Shown here piece by piece: positions 25,474 through 33,552 of a DNA stretch of 64,000 nucleotides. This stretch comes from Paenibacillus sp. FSL H8-0048 (GTDB lineage: Bacteria > Bacillota > Bacilli > Paenibacillales > Paenibacillaceae), in assembly GCF_038002825.1 (NCBI RefSeq), contig NZ_JBBODF010000001.1, positions 5,022,001-5,086,000 of the forward strand, written 5' to 3'. The notes beneath the pieces are model-generated. The model worked only from the letters and a program-made list of their open reading frames with translations, ran no database searches and was not told the origin of the DNA. Within the stretch, counting starts at the first letter, position 1. The number at the start of each line of letters is the position of its first letter. The position numbers and the translations under genes are program-made.

Positions 25474-27843
25474 TTACCGCCCGGTGTAATAATTACCTTG
25501 CTCCAGAAAAGAATACAGCGCCTGAGCCTGAAGCGGACGGCTGATATAGTAACCCTGAAGCTCGTCGCTGCCCAGCTCCCGCAGCATGTCGAATTGCTCT
25601 CTATGCTCGATGCCTTCAGAGACTACGCGCAGTCCCAGATTATGGCTCAGCTCGATAATCGCCTTGACGAGCACATCCCCTTGGGCCTCCCGTGACATCT
25701 CGGAGATGAAGGAGCGGTCAATCTTGATCACATCGACCGGGAAGCGGCGCAGATAGCTGAGGGAGGAGAAGCCGGTACCGAAATCATCCAGCGAGATCCG
25801 GAACCCGTGGGCCCGGAGCTGCTGCAGCGACAGGAAGATGCCGTCGCCGGAGACGAGCACGCTCTCCGTGATCTCCAGCTCCAGGCTGGAGGCCGGCAGC
25901 TCATATTCATCCAGCAGCTCCAAGAGCAGCTCCAGCAGGCCCGGCTGCATGAGCTGCAGCGCGGAGATGTTCACTGCGGCGGTGAGCTCAAGCCCCCGGC
26001 TGCGGAAATCGCGCATATCAGAGCACACCTGGCGCAGCACCCAGCTGCCGATGCCGACGATGGAGCCGCTGCTCTCCGCCAGCGGAATGAATTCGGCCGG
26101 TGAGATGTTGCCATAGCCCGGATTGTTCCAGCGCAGCAGGGCTTCCACCTTGGACACCTGTCCATGCCCCGTGCTGAGAATCGGCTGGTAGTGCAGCTCG
26201 AACTCGTTCCCGGCGGCAGCGGAGAGGAGCTGCTGGGCCAGCACTTTTTTGCGCCGGATGCCTGCTTCCAGATCCTCTGAATACTGAAAAATATTATTGC
26301 GGCCGGTCTCCTTGACATGGAACATGGCCAGATCCGCCTGTTTGACCAGATAATCGGCGTCTTCCCCGTTCTGCGGATAAATACTGATGCCGATGCTGGC
26401 GGTATTATATAGAAGATGTCCCTTGATCCGGTGCGGCATGGACAGGGCTTCCTGAATCCGGGAGAGCTGCCGGGCAATGCTGCCTTCATCAGGCACATCG
26501 TAGAGCAGAATGGTGAATTCATCCCCGCCGAGCCGGGAGACCACATCACGCTTGCCGACAACCTGTGTGATGCGGAACGCAGTCTCCTTCAGGATAGCAT
26601 CGCCGAAATCATGGCCGAGGGTATCGTTCACCGTCTTGAAATGATCCAGATCAATGAAGACCAGCACGATCTGGCGGTCACTGCCCTTGACGGCGGCAAT
26701 GGCTTCATTTAATTTGTCAAAAAACAGCGAGCGGTTGGGCAGCCGCGTCAGCGGGTCCAGCATCGATTGCTGCCGCAGCTCGTCCTGGGTCTGCTCCAGC
26801 GAATCAATCATCCGGTTGAATTCGACCTCAACCTCGCTGAATTCATCCTGCCCGGAGCTGGGAATCCGGATCGACAGATCCTTGCTGCTGCCGATTCTAC
26901 GGATGTTGCGGACCAGAGAAGACATTCTTCTCAGAATGAACCGGTTCACGAAGAGGAGGCTTGCGCCCAGCATTAACATAATGGAGATGAAATAGAAGAT
27001 ACGGAAGGTGGAGAGTGACTTGAGCCCGCTGTTGTAGAACTGGCGGGGTTCCTTCAGGGTGAGGACCATTCCGGGATCACCGAACAGATCGTCTAGTACA
27101 GTATGGATGCACATCTGCCCGCCCCGGACAGGGCCGGTCCAGACGCGCTCGCCTCCGCTGTCTGCAAGCAGGGGGGTGGTGAGGCGCGACATCTCCACCG
27201 TGGACAGGGTATCCTCCCAGATCTGCGCGATCCCGTCCTGGTGCAGCATCCGTCCGGCAATGGCTGTTCCGATGACCGGCTTGCCCTTGGTGCTGTTAAG
27301 AATAGGGGTAAGGGTAATTAGCATAGTCCCCTTGTCCAGATTAACGAAGCCGCTCCTGCTCTCGCCGGGAGCCCCCGGCACAGGCAGACGGCTTCGAATC
27401 AGCTTCATTAGCGTTAGCTGCTCCTGGGTTAAAGGGGTGACTATTCCTGCCTGCAGATCATAAGAGCCGCCATATAGCGGTTGTCCGTCCAGATCAAGCA
27501 GGGCAATCATATCGAAAAGATTCATTGGATAAGCTGCCGGTTCAAGACTGCTGCGGATGAAGGCGGCAGCTGGACTGCGGGTGTCAGCAGAGCCGGTAGC
27601 CGCTGCGCTCTCCATGAACCGGTAGGTTTCATCACGGACGGCAACATCAAGGAGTCCTGTTCTAAGGTTCTCCAGCTCTTGATGATAAGCGGCGGTAGCC
27701 TTGCTCAGGTTGCGCTCCAGCTCTGCCTCATCCAGCTTCTCGAAGCGGTTCAGCAGAATCAGGTGAAGCATCAGATAGGTGGTGCCAATGCCGAGGATAG
27801 CGACAAAACTAATGAAGATGATTATTTTTTTGCGGAGTTTCAT
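25474..27843 (-). CDS. CHASE4-HAMP-GGDEF-EAL cyclic-di-GMP enzyme
   Basis: A 789-residue membrane protein: transmembrane helix (about 7-31), extracellular CHASE4-like domain (about 45-270, with VAVRDETYRFMES and NLFDMIALLDLDGQPLYGG), second helix (about 282-302), HAMP (to about 355), GGDEF (motif 439-443 in SRLGGDEFTILL) and EAL (Glu567-Ala-Leu). The EAL domain keeps LDDFGTGFSSLSYL and IKIDRSFI. Both catalytic motifs look intact. It is divergent from the Fur-boxed UbiA operon, so the intergenic Fur site could touch both. Signal unknown. Confidence 0.92.
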   Translation of the reverse strand: MKLRKKIIIFISFVAILGIGTTYLMLHLILLNRFEKLDEAELERNLSKATAAYHQELENLRTGLLDVAVRDETYRFMESAAATGSADTRSPAAAFIRSSLEPAAYPMNLFDMIALLDLDGQPLYGGSYDLQAGIVTPLTQEQLTLMKLIRSRLPVPGAPGESRSGFVNLDKGTMLITLTPILNSTKGKPVIGTAIAGRMLHQDGIAQIWEDTLSTVEMSRLTTPLLADSGGERVWTGPVRGGQMCIHTVLDDLFGDPGMVLTLKEPRQFYNSGLKSLSTFRIFYFISIMLMLGASLLFVNRFILRRMSSLVRNIRRIGSSKDLSIRIPSSGQDEFSEVEVEFNRMIDSLEQTQDELRQQSMLDPLTRLPNRSLFFDKLNEAIAAVKGSDRQIVLVFIDLDHFKTVNDTLGHDFGDAILKETAFRITQVVGKRDVVSRLGGDEFTILLYDVPDEGSIARQLSRIQEALSMPHRIKGHLLYNTASIGISIYPQNGEDADYLVKQADLAMFHVKETGRNNIFQYSEDLEAGIRRKKVLAQQLLSAAAGNEFELHYQPILSTGHGQVSKVEALLRWNNPGYGNISPAEFIPLAESSGSIVGIGSWVLRQVCSDMRDFRSRGLELTAAVNISALQLMQPGLLELLLELLDEYELPASSLELEITESVLVSGDGIFLSLQQLRAHGFRISLDDFGTGFSSLSYLRRFPVDVIKIDRSFISEMSREAQGDVLVKAIIELSHNLGLRVVSEGIEHREQFDMLRELGSDELQGYYISRPLQAQALYSFLEQGNYYTGR

Positions 27844-27970
27844 CTGATCCCCTTCATTATTTAAGATTTAATAGGAAATAAGTACCATCGATTATAGTGT
27901 ACCACGATTAGGGAATATTTTGCAGCGTAAATCTGCCCGAAGTGTCGAATTTTGATGTATAATAATTTAA

Positions 27971-27985
27971 TGATAATAATTATCA
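27971..27985. promoter_or_regulatory. Perfect 7-1-7 Fur box
   Basis: TGATAATAATTATCA matches the Bacillus Fur core TGATAATNATTATCA exactly. A TATAAT at 27958-27963 lies just upstream and the ribosome site AAAGGAG about ten bases downstream, so Fur binding would block transcription of the UbiA operon when iron is plentiful. It does not match PerR (TTATAAT) or Zur half-sites. Confidence 0.78.
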
Positions 27986-28014
27986 AATAATAATAAAAGG
28001 AGATTACTCTTGGC

Positions 28015-28935
28015 ATGATGGAGAAGTGGACTCTATTTAAGAAAGCCTCACGGTTTGGAGTGATCCCTGTTATGCTCATACCGGTTGTCCTGGGAACGGC
28101 CGGGGCCTATGTATGGCAGGGAGTATTCCATCCGTTTTTATTTGTAATCACGTTCATTGGAGCGGCTGCTGCGCATTTATTCTCCAATATGGTAAATGAC
28201 TTGTGGGATTTCCGCAACGGAACCGATACGGAGGCCCAGCATACTCCTGGAGCGATCTCCACGAACTCGGGGTTCCTGTCCGGGGGCGTCATGCGTGAGT
28301 CGTTGTTTGCCCTGCTGACCTGGGGGCTGCTGGCCGTTGCGGCTGGCTGCGGCCTGCTGCTCAGCCTGTACAGCGGCTGGGAGATTCTCTGGTTCGTGGC
28401 CGGAGGGGCACTGATCGCTTATTTCTATGTGGCGCCGCCGCTGCAGTTCGGATACCGTGGCAAGGGCTACAGCGAGCTTGCCATCTTCCTGTCCTTTGGA
28501 CTCATGCCGGTGCTTGGCGCCTATTTCGTTCAGACCGGGGCGTTCAGCCTGAAGCCGGTGCTGCTGTCGCTGCCCAGCGGACTGCTCACCACCCTGCTGC
28601 TGTTCAATCATCACTTTCTGCACTGGAGAGCTGACAAGCAGGCCGGCAAGCTTACACTGGTCGTGGTATGGGGGGAACGCAGAGCGCTGATCTTCTCCCA
28701 GGTGCTGCTTTATATCTCTTACGCTTCGCTGATTGCGTGTGTGCTGCTTCATATTTTGCCGGTATATGCGCTGCTCGCTCTGCTGACAGCCATTGCCCCG
28801 ATACGGATCTACCGCAGCCTCCTGCCGGAGAATCCGTCGGAAGCCTACCTGCCGCTTATGGGGGCTTCACAGCGCGCATCGGTACGCTGCGGGGCGGTCA
28901 TGACGGTGGCGCTGCTGATCCAGAGTCTATTTTAA
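28015..28935 (+). CDS. UbiA-family prenyltransferase, first of two
   Basis: A 306-residue protein with about eight membrane helices. The first prenyl-diphosphate/Mg motif is NDLWDFRNGTD (residues 61-71), as in MenA-like enzymes. The second motif reads HHFLHWRADKQAGKLTL near residue 199, with His where many UbiA enzymes have the first Asp. UbiA enzymes attach isoprenoid chains to aromatic or other acceptors. AAGGAG lies 12 bases before ATG 28015; ATG 28018 is equally possible. It is the first gene after the Fur box and heads an apparent four-gene operon. Acceptor unknown; a housekeeping menaquinone role is possible but the pairing with a second UbiA gene is unusual. Confidence 0.83.
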   Translation: MMEKWTLFKKASRFGVIPVMLIPVVLGTAGAYVWQGVFHPFLFVITFIGAAAAHLFSNMVNDLWDFRNGTDTEAQHTPGAISTNSGFLSGGVMRESLFALLTWGLLAVAAGCGLLLSLYSGWEILWFVAGGALIAYFYVAPPLQFGYRGKGYSELAIFLSFGLMPVLGAYFVQTGAFSLKPVLLSLPSGLLTTLLLFNHHFLHWRADKQAGKLTLVVVWGERRALIFSQVLLYISYASLIACVLLHILPVYALLALLTAIAPIRIYRSLLPENPSEAYLPLMGASQRASVRCGAVMTVALLIQSLF

Positions 28936-28985
28936 CTAATATATATCATTGATAAGCTACTACACTACAGAAAGCGGGAGAATTC

Positions 28986-29759
28986 ATGGACAAGCAGCTG
29001 CCAGCGAACGAAGGCAATCCTGCAACGCAGGGCAAGCAAACGGTAATCGGGGATTTCCATACCATTCTGGAGGAAGGAAAGGTCTGGCAAACGGGCGGCT
29101 TCAAGCTGCCGGACGGCTCGTTCTGGGCGTATCGTGAGCCGGAAGCGGTGGTGATCGTGCGTAATGATCATCTGTATGTGCGGGCTCAGCTGAGCCGCCG
29201 CCATGATCAGGTGCAAATTCTGGATAATGCCAAGCATATGTACTATTCGGCCCAGCCGGTAGAGATTCCGGAGGAAGGCGAAATCCGCTTCGAGCTCCAG
29301 ATCCGCGCCCGCACGCAGGGGACTGCTCCGGGGGATCTGTATGACGGCTATGTGTCGCTGAATCTGCTGGACTTTACCACAGGCGCGGCACTTGATTTCT
29401 TTGCGGGCAATGATAAATATGCCAGTGTGTACGGCATCCTTCCGTTCCCCGGGGTGACCGTACCCGAGACGGGAGGCACCAAATACTTCTGTATTTTCAA
29501 GGAGGATACGGACTTCAAGCCGCGTGAATTCAACACGTACGCCATCACCTACCACCGGGGCAATAATGAGGCTGTCTTCTATGTGAATGGGAATGAAGTG
29601 CGGCGCGAGCGGAATGTGCCCGTGAAATTCAACAGCTTCACCATCGCTCTGGGCATTATGACGGAGAAGGACCTGACCCCGGAAGGCAGCGTGTCGGCAC
29701 ATGGCCAGACGGTTATCGCTGAATGGTCGCCGGTTACTATCACAACCACCGCACAGTAA
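28986..29759 (+). CDS. Soluble beta-rich protein of unknown function (possibly DUF6081-like)
   Basis: A 257-residue protein with no signal peptide or membrane span. Alternating strands and aromatic patches (for example VSLNLLDFTTGAALDFFAG, and a C-terminal AVFYVNGNEVRRE ... FNSFTIALGIMTE pattern) look like a concanavalin/lectin-type sandwich. I recall a DUF6081 family with this look, but could not confirm. The start has GGGAG six bases upstream. It lies 50 bases after one UbiA gene and 32 before another, so it is probably co-expressed with both. It could bind or modify the acceptor of the prenyltransferases; no catalytic residues are evident. Confidence 0.7.
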   Translation: MDKQLPANEGNPATQGKQTVIGDFHTILEEGKVWQTGGFKLPDGSFWAYREPEAVVIVRNDHLYVRAQLSRRHDQVQILDNAKHMYYSAQPVEIPEEGEIRFELQIRARTQGTAPGDLYDGYVSLNLLDFTTGAALDFFAGNDKYASVYGILPFPGVTVPETGGTKYFCIFKEDTDFKPREFNTYAITYHRGNNEAVFYVNGNEVRRERNVPVKFNSFTIALGIMTEKDLTPEGSVSAHGQTVIAEWSPVTITTTAQ

Positions 29760-29791
29760 CGTGCTCATATGACTGATAAGGATGAATAGCC

Positions 29792-30745
29792 GTGAATCTA
29801 AGAACTTTCTTCAAGTTTGTCGAGCTGCCGACGAAGGTGGCCAGTATGCTTCCGCTGCTGCTGGGGACGCTGTATGCCCTGTACCGGTTTGAGGACTTCT
29901 ATATCCTGCGCTTCATGCTGATGCTGGTGTCCCTCTTAAGCTTTGATATGGCGACAACAGCGATCAACAACTATTATGATTTCAAAAAGGCCGCCAAAAC
30001 CCATGGCTACGGGTATGAGACACATAATCCGATTGTCCGCTTCAAGCTGAAGGAGTCTACGGTGGTGACGCTGATCGTCATTCTCCTTGTGCTGGCGGCA
30101 GGCGGGGGCATTGCCCTGGTATTCCAGACTGGACTGCTGGTATTCCTGCTTGGAGGACTCTCCTTCCTGATCGGCATCCTGTACTCCTTCGGACCGATCC
30201 CCATCTCGCGGATGCCGCTCGGTGAGCTGTTCTCCGGGCTGTTCATGGGGTTCGTCATTATTTTCATCTCGGCCTATATTCATTCGGACCAGGCGGTGGT
30301 CACGCTGCTGCTGAAGGGCGAATGGATCAGCCTGCATATTAATTTTCTTGAGGTGCTGTATCTGTTCTGGTTCTCCGTCCCGGCAATACTGGGGATTGCC
30401 GGAATTATGCTCGCGAACAATATCTGCGATATTGAGGATGACATTGAGAACCGCAGATACACGCTGCCGGTGTACATCGGACGGGAGAATGCGCTGCTGC
30501 TGTGGAGGCTGCTCTATTATGTGTCTTTTGCCGATCTGATTGTGCTGGTGCTGCTCGGGGTCCATCCGGTCCTGGTCCTGCTGCTCCTGCTGACCCTGAT
30601 TCCGCTGCGCCGCAATATTGCACGCTTCTATCAGGAGCAGCATAAAGGCACGACCTTCATTCTGGCGGTGAAGAATTTCGTGCTGATGAGTGCGGCAAGA
30701 ATCCTTGTGCTGGGTATAGCTGTTATATGGGTCACACTAAGATAA
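29792..30745 (+). CDS. UbiA-family prenyltransferase, second (MenA-like)
   Basis: A 317-residue polytopic protein beginning MNLRTFFKFVELPTKVASML, similar in style to MenA-type dihydroxynaphthoate prenyltransferases of lactic bacteria. Motif one is NNYYDFKK (residues 59-66); motif two is DIEDDIENRR near residue 213, with both Asp positions present, unlike the first UbiA protein. GTG 29792 follows AAGGATG. It is the third gene of the operon. Two diverged prenyltransferases in one operon could act in sequence or on different acceptors; product unknown. Confidence 0.83.
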   Translation: MNLRTFFKFVELPTKVASMLPLLLGTLYALYRFEDFYILRFMLMLVSLLSFDMATTAINNYYDFKKAAKTHGYGYETHNPIVRFKLKESTVVTLIVILLVLAAGGGIALVFQTGLLVFLLGGLSFLIGILYSFGPIPISRMPLGELFSGLFMGFVIIFISAYIHSDQAVVTLLLKGEWISLHINFLEVLYLFWFSVPAILGIAGIMLANNICDIEDDIENRRYTLPVYIGRENALLLWRLLYYVSFADLIVLVLLGVHPVLVLLLLLTLIPLRRNIARFYQEQHKGTTFILAVKNFVLMSAARILVLGIAVIWVTLR

Positions 30746-30759
30746 GGAAGGTGATAACT

Positions 30760-31755
30760 TTGGCAGAGAAGCTTCGCTGGGGAATCATGGGCTGTGCGCA
30801 GATCGCTACAGGCTCGGTCATGCCGGCTATCCAGGAGTCCGAGACCGGGGTGATCCGGGCGGTGGCCAGCCGGGGACTCACGAAGAGCAGCAGCGTAGCC
30901 GCCGAATTCGGCATTGAGCAGGCATACGGCAGCTATGAAGAGCTGCTTGCGGACCCGGAGGTGGATGCTGTCTATATTCCGCTTCCGAATCATCTGCACT
31001 GTGAGTGGGTGATCCGCGCGGCTGAAGCCGGTAAGCATATCCTATGCGAGAAGCCGATTGCGCTGAACAGCCGTGAGGCGGCCGAGATGGTCGGGGCCTG
31101 CCAGAAGGCGGGCATTCACTTGGCGGAGGCTTATATGTACCGGCATCATCCGCGCATCAATGAGCTGCAGGTGATTATTGCCAGCGGCGAGATCGGTGCA
31201 GTGCGTACCATCCGCGGCACGTTCACTTACAACGATGCTACGGATACCTCCAACATCCGCTTCAATGCTGCCTGGGGAGGCGGATCGCTCTATGATGTCG
31301 GCTGCTATCCGCTCACTGCGGCGCGGCTGCTGTTCGGTACAGAGCCGGAGGCTGTAACCGTGCACGCGCTGTTCTCGCCGGAGCATGACAATGTAGATAT
31401 GGTTGCCTCCGGGCTGGTGGAGTTCCCCGGCGGGAAGAGCCTGATCTTCGACTGCGGGATGTGGGCGTACAACCGCCAGCTGCTGGAGGTGCTCGGTACG
31501 CAGGGGCGGATTGAGGTTCCGATGCCGTTCAATGCGAGATTCGATGATGCGGAGTTCTTCGTGTACGGCGGCGGTGAGCCCCGGCGTGTCGCAGCCGTCG
31601 GAGCCAACCCTTACGTCCAGCAGGCCGACCATTTCGCCAGGGCAGTCTTCAGCGGCAAGCCCTGGATTGCGGAAGAGGACCCGCTGCTGAATATGAGGTT
31701 AATCGAGAGCTGTCTGGAATCCGCCCGGAGGCGTGAGCGAATCCAATTAGGGTAA
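30760..31755 (+). CDS. Gfo/Idh/MocA-family NAD(P)-dependent oxidoreductase
   Basis: A 331-residue oxidoreductase: Rossmann fold WGIMGCAQIATGSV at the N-terminus, the conserved CEKPIALN segment near residue 95 carrying the catalytic Lys, and a C-terminal alpha/beta substrate domain. Family members oxidise sugars, inositols or dihydrodiols. The TTG at 30760 is chosen because AAGGAAGG lies seven bases upstream; the longer frame from 30727 overlaps the UbiA gene. Only 14 bases separate it from that gene, so it is probably the last member of the Fur-boxed operon. Substrate unknown. Confidence 0.85.
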   Translation: MAEKLRWGIMGCAQIATGSVMPAIQESETGVIRAVASRGLTKSSSVAAEFGIEQAYGSYEELLADPEVDAVYIPLPNHLHCEWVIRAAEAGKHILCEKPIALNSREAAEMVGACQKAGIHLAEAYMYRHHPRINELQVIIASGEIGAVRTIRGTFTYNDATDTSNIRFNAAWGGGSLYDVGCYPLTAARLLFGTEPEAVTVHALFSPEHDNVDMVASGLVEFPGGKSLIFDCGMWAYNRQLLEVLGTQGRIEVPMPFNARFDDAEFFVYGGGEPRRVAAVGANPYVQQADHFARAVFSGKPWIAEEDPLLNMRLIESCLESARRRERIQLG

Positions 31756-31786
31756 TCATTTGAGTTCATTTTCATAAACAACGCCA

Positions 31787-31830
31787 AAAAGCAGCGATTC
31801 TTCCAGTTACGGAGGAATCGCTGCTTTTGT
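31787..31830. terminator. Bidirectional intrinsic terminator
   Basis: Fourteen-base arms AAAAGCAGCGATTC and GAATCGCTGCTTTT with a 13-base loop lie between the convergent oxidoreductase and symporter genes. A/T runs on both sides make it usable from either strand. Confidence 0.85.
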
Positions 31831-31849
31831 GGTGAGGAGAGGGTCCAGG

Positions 31850-33220
31850 TTAGATTGGGTTCAGAAGGAGCTCATCCTCGTCTTTGCCGCCACGGTTAAA
31901 GGCTTCACGGTCGAATTCACCCTCCGAATTGGCGACCAGCAGGGCTGTAACGGTCGTTCCGGTAGCATTCACTGCGGTGCGGCCCATATCGATAAGAGCC
32001 TCTACCCCGGCAACAATGGCTATACCTTCAAGCGGCAAGCCGAGTGCGGTCAATACCACAGTGGTGGAGATGACAGCCGGTCCGGGCACGCCTGCTACCC
32101 CGATGGAGGAGATGATGCTGACCAGCACCAGCGTAATATAGTCGGTTCCGGTAAGCTGAATTCCGTAGACCTGGGCGGTGAATACAGCTACAATGGCCGG
32201 CCATACGCCGCCGCAGCCATTGAAGTTGACGGACGCGCCCAGCGGAGCCACGAAGCTGGCAATGCGCGGTGAGACATGCAGCCGTTTGGTGATCACCTCC
32301 AGATTCACCGGCAAGGTGGCATAGCTGCTTCTGGTGGTGAAGGCCACGGTCAGCATCGGGTAGATTTTGCGGAAGAAGCGGATAGGGTTCACCTTGGCCA
32401 CAAGCAGCACCAGCCCGCCGAAGACCAGAACAAAGTGCAGAATCAGTGCGGCGTAAGAGGTGAGTATGACACTGCCCAGCTCCTGTAAGGTATCCCAGCC
32501 GTAGCGTGCCGTGATTCCGGCAATCAATGCGAATACGCCGTAAGGCGTTAAGCGGATAACGAATTTTACGACCTGATGCAGCACGGTTGTCAAGGATTCG
32601 ATAAGATCACGGACAGGCTTCACGGCCTCCGGCTTCTTGGAGCCGACCTTAATAATGGCCACAGCCAGGAAGATCGCAAAAATCAGCAGTGGTACCACCT
32701 TACCAGTAGCCGCTTCATTCACGGGGTTGGACGGGACAAGGTCGAGGATCACCTGTGAGAAGGTGGGGATTTCACGGGCGGTGAAGTCCTCGGGAACGGT
32801 CTGCTGGATGCCCTTGCCCGGGTTGAACAGCAGAGCCACGGACAGGCCGATGATGGAGGCGATTCCGGTGGTGCCGAGGAACCAGGCGAAGGTCTTGATG
32901 CCGATTTTGCGCAGGTATTCCAGGTTCGTTAAGGAAGAGATGCTGTTCAGCACCAGAATGAACACCAGTGGCACAACAAGCATCCGGATTAGACTGACAT
33001 AGATGCTGCCGAACGTGCTGATGGCCTTAGTCTCCAATGTGAAATATTGAAAAAATATGCCCGCGATCAGTCCGATGCCCAGCCCTGCCAGCACACGGGT
33101 GCCGAAGCCGATTCTCTTGCGGGCCATGAAGAACAGGATGGCGAATACGATAATAGAAACCACGAAGCCATGCCAGTTCGTCTCGATGGCGGTTAATAGA
33201 TTGTTGTCGATATTATTCAT
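31850..33220 (-). CDS. Dicarboxylate/amino-acid:cation symporter, TcyP-like
   Basis: A 456-residue DAACS transporter. Eight or so membrane helices and the re-entrant signature FTTRSSYATLPVNLEV and GASVNFNGCGGVW are visible; the latter differs from the dicarboxylate carriers' NMDGT region and resembles L-cystine carriers of the TcyP/YdjN branch. Glutamate or dicarboxylates remain possible. Start 33220 has AGGAGG upstream on its strand. The 5' region shows a weak resemblance to a CymR box (33242-33263), which would fit sulfur control, but I could not test it. It is monocistronic. Confidence 0.83.
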   Translation of the reverse strand: MNNIDNNLLTAIETNWHGFVVSIIVFAILFFMARKRIGFGTRVLAGLGIGLIAGIFFQYFTLETKAISTFGSIYVSLIRMLVVPLVFILVLNSISSLTNLEYLRKIGIKTFAWFLGTTGIASIIGLSVALLFNPGKGIQQTVPEDFTAREIPTFSQVILDLVPSNPVNEAATGKVVPLLIFAIFLAVAIIKVGSKKPEAVKPVRDLIESLTTVLHQVVKFVIRLTPYGVFALIAGITARYGWDTLQELGSVILTSYAALILHFVLVFGGLVLLVAKVNPIRFFRKIYPMLTVAFTTRSSYATLPVNLEVITKRLHVSPRIASFVAPLGASVNFNGCGGVWPAIVAVFTAQVYGIQLTGTDYITLVLVSIISSIGVAGVPGPAVISTTVVLTALGLPLEGIAIVAGVEALIDMGRTAVNATGTTVTALLVANSEGEFDREAFNRGGKDEDELLLNPI

Positions 33221-33363
33221 GCTGCGCTAAAGCCTCCTAAATAATAGTTTTTTGGTCGGAATTAATGGTTTTAAATGTATATGGTAATTTTATGAATGTC
33301 AATGTATAAATATGTTAATATTTATTAATTCCGATAAAACACATGTGATAAATAAATTCGTGA

Positions 33364-33392
33364 TTGACAAGCGATACCAGGATGAATAATAT
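33364..33392 (+). promoter_or_regulatory. Sigma-A promoter for the leader and Ala/Pro-rich gene
   Basis: TTGACA at 33364-33369 and TAATAT at 33387-33392 are separated by 17 bases. Transcription should start near 33399, just before the structured RNA. Confidence 0.7.
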
Positions 33393-33403
33393 GGAACTTA
33401 TCT

Positions 33404-33506
33404 GCAAGCCGTTACGGGATCGACTGGACCGCCAGAGATTCAACAGAAGCGCATAATCATGCGTGCTGTTGAATCTCTTTTTGCGTTTTAAGGTCCTGTA
33501 ACCGGC
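33404..33506 (+). ncRNA. Structured leader RNA or small RNA with internal terminator-like hairpin
   Basis: Three nested helices can form in the plus-strand transcript. P1 joins GCCGTTAC (33408-33415) with GTAACCGGC (33498-33506, one bulge). P2 joins GGACC (33426-33430) with GGTCC (33492-33496). P3 is a long hairpin with 13-base arms AGAGATTCAACAG and CTGTTGAATCTCT (33434-33478), extended by GCGCAT/ATGCGT and followed by a T-rich tail. P3 plus tail alone is a classic terminator. The RNA could be a riboswitch-like attenuator or end as a roughly 90-base small RNA. It matches no riboswitch class I know. Confidence 0.5.
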
Positions 33507-33552
33507 AATGCCAACTATCAGCCTAGGGCGAAATGAAAGGAATGATTCATCT

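Larger units (their letters stand above)
33221..33552. other. Intergenic region with promoter and structured leader
   Basis: A 332-base AT-rich stretch. The left third is the upstream region of the symporter. The right part carries a strong plus-strand promoter and a long nested RNA structure before the Ala/Pro-rich gene; both are annotated separately. An open frame on the minus strand at 33315-33629 crosses these and is rejected as a gene. Confidence 0.65.

Noticed and set aside
33404..33506. Known riboswitch (ZTP, c-di-GMP or c-di-AMP classes)
   Set aside because: Some short segments are reminiscent, but the conserved cores of these classes are missing. It is listed only as an unassigned structured RNA.
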